This document shows positions 33,992 to 42,573 of a stretch of DNA of 64,000 bases, piece by piece (the stretch's first letter is position 1; each line of letters begins with the position of its first letter). Origin of the DNA: JBAOHV01 sp963714875 (lineage in GTDB: Bacteria; Actinomycetota; Acidimicrobiia; Acidimicrobiales; Microtrichaceae); NCBI GenBank assembly GCA_963714875.1, contig CAVQQI010000007.1, positions 21,578 through 85,577 of the forward strand, in the 5' to 3' direction. The position numbers and the translations under genes are program-made. The notes below the pieces were generated by a model. That model was not told the DNA's origin. It saw nothing but the letters and a program-made list of their open reading frames with translations, and did no database searches.

Positions 33992-34887
33992 CCGTTCCGC
34001 CGCTGCCCGCGCTGACCGACGACGAACTGGCGGCGCTCGAGGGCGACGTCGGCGCAGCACTGGCCAGCGGGTCCGATGACGGCCTCCGACGACTGGGGCA
34101 CGGTGAGATCACCTTGGTGCTGGGCTGGCCGTCGGATGCACCCCGGATCGCCTGCAAGCGGCTGCCGGTCTTTCCCGATGAACGAGCCGCCGCGGAGTGG
34201 GGTGCGCTGATCGCCGAGTACGTCGACGAACTGGAACGTCGCGGCGTACAGGTGGTGCCGTGGCAGTGGCGCACGACCGTGGCCGCCGGTGGCGGGGTCT
34301 CCGGATGGGTGCTGCAACCGGTGCTGGAGGTCGACCAGTTGGCGACGAACCGCCTGGCACGTTCGCCCGGTTCGGCCGACGCCGTGATCGGGCAGATCCT
34401 GGACCTGGTGCACCGCGTGGTGGACGACCGGGTGGGCCTGGACGCGCAGCTGTCGAACTGGGCGGTGGACGGCGACGCACTGTGGTACTTCGACATCACC
34501 ACGCCGCTGCTCGCGGCGGCGTCGGGGCGCACGCGCATGGACCTGCGGGTGCTGACCGCGACGCTCCCGGCTGCGCTGCGACCGGTCGTGCGTCGGTTCG
34601 TCGCGCCGGGGATCGTCGGCGCCTACCACCGGCCCCGCGACGTGGCGGTCGATCTGGCCGGCAACCTGCTCAAGGAGCGGATGGGCGACCTGCTGCCCGA
34701 GGTGGTGGGTGCGGTGAACGAACGGGTCGACCCACCGGTCGAGGTGGCGGAGGTGCGGCGCTGGTACCGCTCCGACGCCCGCATGTGGGAGCTGATGCTG
34801 CGGCTCCGGCGTGCGGACCGGTGGTGGCAGCTGCGGGTCCGCCGTCGGACCTACCCGTTCCTGTTGCCCGACGCGACCGACCGCTGA
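33988..34887 (+). CDS. unknown protein with kinase-like features
   Basis: 299 residues. GHGEITLVLGWP then RIACKRLPVFPDE looks like the Gly-loop and Lys of a degenerate kinase; LDAQLSNWAVDGDALWYFDITTP resembles a catalytic-loop N plus metal D (D-x3-N ... D). The C-terminal third is helical and basic (RRWYRSDARMWELMLRLRR). I recall similar actinobacterial proteins filed as a DUF but cannot name the family with certainty. GTG overlaps the aminotransferase stop (GTGA). The 3' end overlaps the convergent SnoaL-like gene by 37 bases. Confidence 0.65.
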   Translation: MTVPPLPALTDDELAALEGDVGAALASGSDDGLRRLGHGEITLVLGWPSDAPRIACKRLPVFPDERAAAEWGALIAEYVDELERRGVQVVPWQWRTTVAAGGGVSGWVLQPVLEVDQLATNRLARSPGSADAVIGQILDLVHRVVDDRVGLDAQLSNWAVDGDALWYFDITTPLLAAASGRTRMDLRVLTATLPAALRPVVRRFVAPGIVGAYHRPRDVAVDLAGNLLKERMGDLLPEVVGAVNERVDPPVEVAEVRRWYRSDARMWELMLRLRRADRWWQLRVRRRTYPFLLPDATDR

Positions 34888-35402
34888 GACGCCGTCGCGT
34901 CACGGAGCATGTCGGCGAACCTGCCGCCGGTCAGGCACAGCGTTCGCTCGGTGCGGCCCGAGATGTGCCAGCGGTCGTCGACCCGCCGGTAGGTGTCCTC
35001 GTAGATGGCGGAGACGTCGAAGATCTCCGACCGGCCTTCCCAGTCCACGCCGTTGCGGTTGAACACGTGCACCCGGCCCACGGCGGTGTCGGGCCCGGTG
35101 AAGCGGATCTCGTGGGTGGCGGTGGTGTGCAGGCAGAACGTGAAGACCGCCATGGCGTCCGGCATCCACGCCGCGACCTCGGCGGCGGTTCCGGCGATGC
35201 CGCCCGCGGCGGTGTAGTCGACGTGTGCGTCCGGGGTGAACAGCGCCTCCCACCGCGCCCAGTCGCGGTCGTCGACCGCGTAGGCGTACGCCGTCGCCAG
35301 GTCCTGGATCGCCAGGTGATCCGCCACACGGTCGGGCGTGAGCACCTGCCCGTCGGTGGCGCCGGGAGCGGTGGCGTCGTCGGGTCCGGTCGTGCTGCTC
35401 AT
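34851..35402 (-). CDS. SnoaL-like / NTF2-fold protein
   Basis: 183 residues with the ketosteroid-isomerase-like helix and sheet pattern: LAIQDLATAYAYAVDDRDWARWEALFTPDAHVDY, TFCLHTTATHEIRFTGPDTAVGRVHVFNRNG (shown in part) and YEDTYRRVDDRWHISGRTER. The family includes polyketide cyclases, dehydratases and isomerases; the active-site pair (Y...D, H) looks like the SnoaL_4 group. ATG at 35402 overlaps the phosphotransferase stop (ATGA). Last gene of the sulfatase operon. Confidence 0.78.
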   Translation of the reverse strand: MSSTTGPDDATAPGATDGQVLTPDRVADHLAIQDLATAYAYAVDDRDWARWEALFTPDAHVDYTAAGGIAGTAAEVAAWMPDAMAVFTFCLHTTATHEIRFTGPDTAVGRVHVFNRNGVDWEGRSEIFDVSAIYEDTYRRVDDRWHISGRTERTLCLTGGRFADMLRDATASQRSVASGNRNG

Positions 35403-36522
35403 CGCGTCCACTCCTCGATCGCTGCGATCGTGTCGAAGTCCTGCACAGCGGTGACGGTGCGCAGGATGTTGGCCTCGGTGATGGGCTGGCCGTAGTTCTC
35501 GGGCGGACAGATGAGCCAGCCGATCACCAGACCCCACAGCGCAGCGACGCGGCACTGCTCGAACGCGTCGGTCGGGCCCGGGCGCGTCGGTCACGCCGGC
35601 TGCGCCCAACCGGTCGAGGTACTCCGCCAACAGCTCGTGTTGGTGGGCGCGGCGGACCTCGGGGTCGAGCGCGGTGACCATCAGGTAGGTCACGTCGTGG
35701 GCCCAACTGCCGCGCATCATCAGCTGCCAGTCCAACAACCCGCCACGTCCGCCCGGGAGCAGGTAGGTGTTGCCCAGGTGCGGGTCGCCGTGCAGCAGTG
35801 TCGTCGGTGCCTCGCAGTGCCGACGTTGCACCTGCCAGAGCAGCTCCCACATCTCGCCCAGCGTGCGGCCGAGCGGGGCGATGAGGTCCTGTTTGAAGGG
35901 GTTGCGATCGACCTGGTCGGCGATGAGCTCGAGCCCGATCAGGTCGAACACGTCGAACATCCCGCCGCTCATGGGCGTCGAGACCCAGGCCAGCCGGTCG
36001 TCGAAGTCGGGGCTGTTCCAGAACCGGGCGTGCAGGGTCGCCAGGTGGCCGAGGATGGAGCGCACCTCGTCCAGGCTGACGTCGTCGAGGGTCGACGGGA
36101 AGCGGGCATCACGTTCGGTCAGGTCCTCGAGCAGCAGGCCGAACCGGCCCGTCGCCGGATCGAAGTGGCTGCCGAACGCGACGGGTGCCTCGATGTCGAG
36201 CTGGTCGCGCAGCTCGCGGTAGAAGCGGACCTCGTTCTCGTACATCGCCTCGGGGGCGTGGGGCGATGGCGAGCATGGTCTTGAGCACCATGCGGTCGGG
36301 CAGGCCCTGTTGGGTGCCGGCGCGGTAGCCGAGGTCGATCACGGCGCGATCGGCGGTGGAGGCCACGCCGTCGCCGCAGCGCTTGGCGGTGACGACGTCG
36401 ACCCGGTCCACGACCACGCCGGGGCTCCGGTCCGCCAGCGCCGCGGTGAGCACGTCGGGGGTGAGCTCGGCGAGGTCCGCGGGGAACACGACGGTCGACG
36501 ACGGTCGGTCGGGCAGGTTCAT
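35399..36522 (-). CDS. aminoglycoside/ecdysteroid-kinase-like phosphotransferase, two frameshifts
   Basis: From ATG at 36522 (MNLPDRPSSTVVFPADLAELT). An extra base in the G runs at 36252-36263 is corrected to join MLAIAHAPEAMYENEVRFYREL. The core has FGLLLEDL, LATLHARFWNSPDF, TLLHGDPHLGNTYLL (catalytic Asp and Asn) and GLLDWQLMMRGSWAHDVTYLM (metal Asp). A second extra base near 35574-35583 joins DAPGPTDAF to a C-terminal stretch ending IEEWTR. About 372 residues restored. This is the EcKL/APH-like kinase group often encoded in steroid- and xenobiotic-degrading actinobacteria. Coupled by ATGA at both ends to TetR and SnoaL-like genes. Confidence 0.75.
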
Positions 36523-37247
36523 GGTGTCGGGCTTTCTGTCGGGAGCGGTCCGGCCGGGGCGGTCGGTGGTCGGCCGCTGGGTGGCGATCCGGTGGGCGGA
36601 GCCGGTTCGTCCACGGCGAAGCGACGGCGGAACGTCGCGAGGGTGGCGTCGAAGGTGTCGGGGTCGGCCAGCGCGCCGAGCTGGGCGAGGCCGAGGGCGA
36701 AGGCGACCCAGAACCACAGGTCCTCGTTCCCGGCGAGTGACGGACCGGCAGGTGACGACCCGGTCGGCGCGCCGTTCGAGCGGTCGGCCAGGTCCTGCAG
36801 ACGGCCGACGACCGGGAAGTCCGAACCGCCCCGGAACACCTGTTGCAGTTCGGGGTGGCGGCGCACCTCCACGTACATCGAGGCGAGGAAGTCGACGTAG
36901 CTCGGGTCCGCCGCGCGCAGCGCCTCGATCGCGTCGAGCAGCGCCCCGGGCAGCGGTGGTCGATCCGGTGCTGCCGCCACGGATCGGTCGAGCTCGGCGA
37001 CGAGCAGGTCCTGCACGTCGAGGAAGACAGCGGTGAACAGTTGTGCCTTGGATCCGTAGTGGTTGTAGATCGCGGTGTGGGCGAGACCCGCTGCGGCGGC
37101 GACCTGACGGTTCGAGGTGCCGGCGTAGCCGTGCGCCGCGAAGGATCGCCGCGCCGCGGTCAGCATCGAGGCCCTCGTGTCGTCGGTCGAGGAGTTGGCG
37201 GGTCGGCCGCGACGTCGTGGCTGTCGGTCGGTCGTCCCTGCGTTCAT
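36519..37247 (-). CDS. TetR-family regulator
   Basis: 242 residues. RASMLTAARRSFAAHGYAG, then helix-turn-helix TSNRQVAAAAGLAHTAIYNHYGSKAQLF, then a helical ligand domain with AELDRSV, SYVDFLASMYVEVRRHPELQQV and LWFWVAFALGLAQLGALADP, and a Pro-rich tail. ATG overlaps the sulfatase stop and the TetR stop overlaps the phosphotransferase start, so a regulator is embedded in the middle of the operon it probably controls. No obvious operator was seen within the coding overlap. Confidence 0.85.
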   Translation of the reverse strand: MNAGTTDRQPRRRGRPANSSTDDTRASMLTAARRSFAAHGYAGTSNRQVAAAAGLAHTAIYNHYGSKAQLFTAVFLDVQDLLVAELDRSVAAAPDRPPLPGALLDAIEALRAADPSYVDFLASMYVEVRRHPELQQVFRGGSDFPVVGRLQDLADRSNGAPTGSSPAGPSLAGNEDLWFWVAFALGLAQLGALADPDTFDATLATFRRRFAVDEPAPPTGSPPSGRPPTAPAGPLPTESPTP

Positions 37248-39562
37248 TGGCTGCGGAACGCGGTCTCGACCTGGTGACCCAGGTCCACGAACGAGGCGCC
37301 ACCGTCGGCGGACACGACCAGTCGGTCCAGCGTGCCGCTGAACGCGACGGTCGGGTCGTAGCCGTCGCAGACCGGAAGCGGGCGACCGACACCGGCCAGC
37401 AGCGTCGCGGAGGAGTTCGGCGTCCACAAACCCGGCCACTCGTGCGGCAGGCGTCCCGTGCCGATCACCGCGCCGTCGGCGGTCACCGCCAGCTGCACCG
37501 TGTGGCCGCCGGAGCCGTCGTCGGCGGGGCGACCGATCACCGCGAGCGTGCGCGCTCCGACCGGCACGTGCACCGCCAGCTCGGTCAGGTACTCGCTGAC
37601 GAAGCTGACCGCGAAGCGCAGCTCGCCGCCGGCGACGTGCCACACCCAGCCGCCGTTGTAGTCGCCCTGTTCGGCCAGGACGCCGACCGTGTCGGCGGTC
37701 GAGCGGCGCCCCCAGGTGTGCGGTGATCGTGAAGCCGTTGCCCAGCGACGGCGTGTTGTCCTCGAACACGCGCTCGCCGTCGCGCAGCTCGACGCTCGAC
37801 GCGCCGGTCGGCCACGGCAGGAACAGGTGGGCGAGGCGGTCCATCACCCCGTCGCTCAGCGGCAGGACGCCGTTGCGTTCGGCCTCGGCGTACCAACGGG
37901 CGACCAGGCGGTCCCGGATCTCGGGGTGCTCGTCGCCGACGTCGTGGTTCTCGGCGGGGTCGGTGCGCGTGTCGAACAGGTGCCAGTGGTCGGTCGCGAA
38001 GTCGTCGCTGCCGGCGATCAGGTCGCGTTCCGCGTGGGTGAGCTGGTTGACGTGGTCGGTGACGACCTTCCACCCGTCGACGTACATGGCCCGGCTGCCC
38101 CAGCACTCGTAGTACTGCGCGGTGCGCGGGTCGGGGGAGTCCGCGGCGTCGAGCATCGGTCGCAGCGACACCCCGTCCAGGCTCATCTGTTCGGTCCCCC
38201 CGAGCCGTTCGGGCGGATCGATGTCGAGCAGGTCCAACAACGTGGGCAGCACGTCGATCGCATGGCTGTACTGGTGACGGAGCTCGCCCGCGGCGTCCAG
38301 GCCGGCCGGCCACGAGATGACGAACGGATCGCGCACGCCGCCTTCGAACGTGTACCGCTTGAAACGCCGTGCCGGGGTGTTGCCGGCCTCCGCCCAGCCC
38401 CACGGGTAGTGGTTGTAGGTGCGGTGGCCCCCGAGCTCGTCGATCAGGGCCAGGTTGAGGTCGATGTCCTCGTCGCGACCCTGTGCGAAGCGGAACTCGC
38501 TCACCGAGCCGTGGGGGCCGGCCTCGCCCGACGCGCCGTTGTCGGAGACGAGCACCACGACCGTGTTGTCCCGTTCGCCCAGCTCGTCGAGCTCGGCCAT
38601 GACCCGGGCGATCTGGGCGTCGGTGTGGGTCAGGAACCCGGCGTAGATCTCCATCATGCGGGAGTACAGGCGCCGGTGCTCCGCGCTCGAGACCGTCCCA
38701 GTCGGGTACGTGTGCCGATGGCGTGGGCAGCTCGGTGCCGGGCTCCACGATGCCCAGCGCGATCTGGCGGTCGAGTGTCGCCCGGCGCCACGCGTCCCAG
38801 CCCGCGTCGAACTGCCCGGCGTAGGCGTCGCTCCACTCCTCGGCGACGTGGTGCGGGGCGTGGCCGGCCCCGAGTCCGAGCCAGACCAGGAAGGGTCGCT
38901 CCGGCTGGTTGCGGCGCAGCTCCCGCACACGGGCGATGGTCTCGTCGGCCAGGTCCTCGGTCAGGTGGTAGCCCTCGTCGGGGGAACGTGGCGGGTCGAC
39001 GTAGGTGTTGTCGCGGATCAGCTCCGGCGCCCAGTGGTTGGCGTCGCCGTTCGAGGAACCCGTAGTAGTGCTCGAACCCCTTGCCGAGCGGCCAGTTCTC
39101 GAACGGACCCGACGGCGAGCGCTCGTCCCGGGGGGTCAGGTGCCACTTGCCCACCGCGAAGGTGGCGTAGCCCTCGTCGCGCAGGATCTGGGCGAGGGTG
39201 CCCGCCTCGTCGGGGATGCGGGCGGTGTAGCCCGGGAAGTTCATGGGCAGGTCGGGCAGCATGCCCATGCCGACGCGGTGGTGGTTGCGGCCGGTCAGCA
39301 GGCAGGCCCGGGTCGGCGAGCACACCGCGGTGGTGTGGAAGTTGGTGAGGCGGACCCCACCGGCCGCGAGCTCGTCGATCGCCGGTGTGGCGATGTCGGA
39401 TCCGTAGCAGCCGAGCTGGGCGAAGCCGACGTCGTCGAGCACGATCACCACGACGTTCGGTGCGTCGGGCCGGTACGGGCTGGCGGCACGCTGCGACGAG
39501 GATCCGGCCGCGGTGAGTTCGATCCGCGAGGTGTCGTCGGAGGTGAGCGGGTCTGCTGACAT
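37244..39562 (-). CDS. formylglycine sulfatase (arylsulfatase type), three frameshifts
   Basis: From ATG at 39562: PNVVVIVLDDVGFAQLGCYG (metal Asp pair), TTAVCSPTRACLLTGRNHH with the C-x-P-x-R formylglycine motif, FAVGKWHLTP. Extra bases near 39052-39056, 38690-38700 and at CCCCC 37709-37713 break the frame. The later parts continue as FLVWLGLGAGHAPHHV, RRLYSRMMEIYAGFLTHTD, VVLVSDNGASGEAGPHG (metal Asp-Asn), FEGGVRDPFVISWPAG and a C-terminal beta-sandwich (LAEQGDYNGGWVWHVAG). About 770 residues restored, right for the AslA-like group. Needs a formylglycine-generating enzyme, not seen here. First gene of the coupled TetR-kinase-SnoaL operon. Confidence 0.8.
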
Positions 39563-39567
39563 GTCGG

Positions 39568-41283
39568 TCAGGATTCCACGATCCGGACGTTGTCGATGCC
39601 CCAGGACTCATCTGCGCCGCCGCCGCCGGTGCCGCCGGCGCCGAGCCGGGCGCCGAACCCGAGCTTCAGCTCGGTTGCGGAGGTCGGGATGGTGAGCGTG
39701 TAGCGGTAGGTCTGGTCCTCCCACGAGGTGAACCCCAGGTTGGTGTCGGCGTCGCCCAGGATCGGCTCGGCGAGTGCGGGGTCCTCGGTGACCCTGCGGT
39801 CGAACCAGTCCTGGACCACCCGGGTGTCGTCGACGAACGCCACGAAGTACTCGTCGCCACCGAAGCCGTCCCAGGAGTCGATCTCGTAGAAGTCGAACTG
39901 CACCGTCACCGAGCTCTGCGTGCCCGACAGGGGGAACACCTTGGCGACCGCCTGGTTGCCACCGCTGCCCCCGAAGCGCCCGAGGAACTGGGTGAAGCTC
40001 GGCCAGTTGTCGTCGAGTTGTGCGCCGGTCCACCCCGTGGTGTCACCGGTCTCGAAGTCCTCGAAGATGTCGGGAGAGGGGGTGGGGCCGCCGGTGCTGT
40101 CGGTCTCGGTGCCGGCCAGACGGATCCGGGTCTTGGAGTTGGACGTGGTGTTCACCAGGGTCCAGTCGGAGCTGAAGGTCCGGGCGACACCTTCGGGCGT
40201 GGCAGCGAAGCGGAAGCTGCCCAGGTCGACCGACCGCGTGTCGTCGTAGGGGCCGAGTGTGGACGCCGGCACCTGCCCGCAGCTGCCGGCGCAGCTCTGG
40301 GTGCCGAACGAGCGGAGCCCGGCGGTCGGGTTGTTCCATGCTGCGGTCAGCGAGCTCACCGTGCCCGTCGGGTTCGGACCGCTGAACTCGAAGGTCCCGT
40401 CGTTGGTCACCGTCGCCCCGATGACCCCGATGGTGTTGACCGTGCGGGACTCGAGCTGCATGTCGAGGATCTCGACCGCGCCGTCGGTGACCAGCCCGGA
40501 CCCGGCGTCGATCGGGAGCCGCAGCGTGATGGTGCCCGGGCCGATCGGCGCGGTGAAGTTCCCGGCGCCGAAGGGTGTGTCGTAGGTCTCGAGCGTGGAG
40601 CCGGCCATGTCGAAGGTGATGTCCCGTGCCTCGGCGACCCCGCCGCCGCGCGTCTCCGCGAGCCGGAAGTTGTCGATGGCCCACGACTCGTCGTCGATGG
40701 CGGAGTCCAGATCGGTGCCGAACTCGATCAGGACGGTGTCGCTCGTGGTCGGCACGCTGAGCGTGTACCGCACGACCTGGTCCGACCACCGGCCGTAGCC
40801 CAGGTTCTGGCGACCGCTCGCCCCGGCGACGGCGACGCTGCCCGAGGGAAGGTCCAGTCGATCCTTCTCGTAGCGGTCGGCGACGACCTGGGTGCCGTCG
40901 ACCCAGACCTTGAACTGCTCGTCGTCCCACGAGTCGATCTCGGCGAAGTCGAAGCTGATGAGCACGCTGTCCTGGTTGCCGGTGAGGGTGAACCTCTGGC
41001 CGACCACGACGCCGCCGCTCGGGTGGCCCGGGAAGGGCCCGAGCACGGTGGAGAAGTTGAGGTTCTCCCGATCGGTCAGGGCTCCGCCCGAGCCGGTGAG
41101 GTACGGGACCCAGTCGCTGGCCGACGATTCGAAGTCGTGGTCGGCCACGACCGGGTTGATCGGCGGCAACAGTGTGGTCGTCGTGGTCGTGACGCCCGGC
41201 GCGGTGGGTGGGGTGGTGCATCCTGCGGCGGCGACCATTCCCAGCGCCGCCACGCAGATGGCGACCCTCGTACGAACAGACAT
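39568..41283 (-). CDS. lipoprotein with two copies of a jelly-roll-like domain
   Basis: About 571 residues. Signal RTRVAICVAALGMVAAAG plus Cys (lipobox AAAGC), then a Thr-rich linker. Domain A and domain B share FDF-EIDSWD, a VWVDGTQVV/AFVDDTRVV strand, NLG-x-x-W-DQ-x-RYTL and DESW-IDN-R; a different middle domain (TIGVIGATVTNDGTFEFSG) separates them. The layout suggests carbohydrate or surface binding by beta-sandwiches. ATG 41283 is used; a second ATG lies at 41286, with GGGGGA upstream. Diverges from a xylanase, five bases upstream of the sulfatase start on the same strand. Confidence 0.75.
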   Translation of the reverse strand: MSVRTRVAICVAALGMVAAAGCTTPPTAPGVTTTTTTLLPPINPVVADHDFESSASDWVPYLTGSGGALTDRENLNFSTVLGPFPGHPSGGVVVGQRFTLTGNQDSVLISFDFAEIDSWDDEQFKVWVDGTQVVADRYEKDRLDLPSGSVAVAGASGRQNLGYGRWSDQVVRYTLSVPTTSDTVLIEFGTDLDSAIDDESWAIDNFRLAETRGGGVAEARDITFDMAGSTLETYDTPFGAGNFTAPIGPGTITLRLPIDAGSGLVTDGAVEILDMQLESRTVNTIGVIGATVTNDGTFEFSGPNPTGTVSSLTAAWNNPTAGLRSFGTQSCAGSCGQVPASTLGPYDDTRSVDLGSFRFAATPEGVARTFSSDWTLVNTTSNSKTRIRLAGTETDSTGGPTPSPDIFEDFETGDTTGWTGAQLDDNWPSFTQFLGRFGGSGGNQAVAKVFPLSGTQSSVTVQFDFYEIDSWDGFGGDEYFVAFVDDTRVVQDWFDRRVTEDPALAEPILGDADTNLGFTSWEDQTYRYTLTIPTSATELKLGFGARLGAGGTGGGGADESWGIDNVRIVES

Positions 41284-41303
41284 CATCGATCCCCCGATTC
41301 GAA

Positions 41304-41322
41304 TATAGTATCGACTGATACT
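41304..41322. promoter_or_regulatory. palindrome in a divergent promoter (AGTATC-GACT-GATACT)
   Basis: Inverted repeat at 41307-41322 in an A/T-rich 60-base gap between the duplicated-domain lipoprotein and the xylanase. GATACT (plus) and TACTAT (minus) could both serve as -10 hexamers, so a bound regulator would control both genes together. Confidence 0.55.
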
Positions 41323-41349
41323 TTCATCAGTCTGACGAGGAGGGCTGCG

Positions 41350-42504
41350 ATGGTCAAGCGCGACATGCCGGGGCCGGTCGCTGGCGATGTCGTGGTGGCG
41401 ATCGTCGTGCTGCTCGCCGCCGGCTGCACGACGGGCGACGGGTCCTCCGCGACGGGCGCGACAACTGAGCCCACCTCCGAGTCGACATCGGCTCCTCGGG
41501 TGCCGGCCGACTCCCCGGCGCCCGACTGCACAGCGCCGCAGTCGTGCACCACCCGCCAACTGGCCGACGCCGCGGGGGTCACCCTCGGCACCGCGGTCAC
41601 CGGCGAGTACCTCGACGAGCCCGACTACCGCGCCACGCTCATCGACACGTTCAACAGCATCACGCCGGAGAACGAGTTGAAGTGGGCCGCGGTGCAGCCC
41701 GAGCGCGGTGAGTGGGACTTCGGACCGGCTGATCAGATCGTCGACTTCGCCCTCGACCACGACATGGCGATCAAGGGCCACAACCTCCTGTGGGACCAGG
41801 ACCTGGTCGACTCGACGCCCGACTGGGTGCTGCAGATCGACGACCCCGACGAGTTGCGTGGCGTCGTCACCGACCACATCAGCACGGTCATGACCCGCTA
41901 CCGGGACTCCGTGGACCGCTGGGACGTCGTCAACGAGCCGCTCGAGACACTCGGTGCCGAGCTGTACGACAACCACTTCCGACAGGTGCTGGGCGACGAC
42001 TACCTGGCCGAGGTGTTCACCATCGCCGAGGCCGCAGCGCCCGGCGAGTCGCTCTGGCTGAACGAGGCCGCGGTCGAGTTCCAGCCGGCGAAGGCCGCCG
42101 CACTGGTCACGTTGGTGCGGGACCTGGTCGATGCCGGGGTGCCGATCGACGGGGTCGGGGTGCAGGGCCACCTGGTGGGTGGCGGGGTCGATGCTGTCGC
42201 GTTGGAACAGCTGGTCGCGGACCTGGAGGCGCTCGGGGTCGAGGTGGCGATCACCGAGCTGGACGTGCCGGCCCGCGACGAGGTCGACCCGCTCGGGGTG
42301 CAGGCCGAGACCTATCGCGATGCGCTGGGTGCCTGCTTCGCCCAGCGGTGTCGTGAGGTGACGTTGTGGGGGTTCACCGACCGCTACACGTGGATCGACG
42401 ACACGTTCGGTGAGGGTCTCGAACCCCTGCCGTTCGATGTGGACTACCGGCCCAAGCCGGCGCTCGCGTCGATCCGCGAACAGCTCGTGGCAGTGGGCGG
42501 GTAG
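41350..42504 (+). CDS. GH10 endo-1,4-beta-xylanase, lipid-anchored
   Basis: 384 residues. Signal with lipobox LAAGC, Thr/Ser/Pro linker, then a GH10 TIM barrel: NSITPENELKWAAVQPERG, GHNLLWDQD, RWDVVNEPL with the acid/base Glu near residue 194, DGVGVQGHL, and AITELDVPA with the nucleophile Glu near residue 302. Cleaves xylan at the cell surface. Some variation is seen at WHxQ, where the usual GHTLVWHSQ is GHNLLWDQD, so specificity may differ. AGGAGGG precedes ATG 41350. Confidence 0.88.
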   Translation: MVKRDMPGPVAGDVVVAIVVLLAAGCTTGDGSSATGATTEPTSESTSAPRVPADSPAPDCTAPQSCTTRQLADAAGVTLGTAVTGEYLDEPDYRATLIDTFNSITPENELKWAAVQPERGEWDFGPADQIVDFALDHDMAIKGHNLLWDQDLVDSTPDWVLQIDDPDELRGVVTDHISTVMTRYRDSVDRWDVVNEPLETLGAELYDNHFRQVLGDDYLAEVFTIAEAAAPGESLWLNEAAVEFQPAKAAALVTLVRDLVDAGVPIDGVGVQGHLVGGGVDAVALEQLVADLEALGVEVAITELDVPARDEVDPLGVQAETYRDALGACFAQRCREVTLWGFTDRYTWIDDTFGEGLEPLPFDVDYRPKPALASIREQLVAVGG

Positions 42505-42561
42505 GACCGGTCCCCACAGGCCGCGGCCGGTGGTCCTCGGACCCGCTGCCGGCGGGGCCGT

Positions 42562-42567
42562 TAGGAT
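42562..42567 (+). promoter_or_regulatory. -10 hexamer TAGGAT, leaderless spacing
   Basis: Ends six bases before the GTG of the FAD oxidoreductase; no ribosome-binding site follows. Confidence 0.4.
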
Positions 42568-42573
42568 CCTGAC

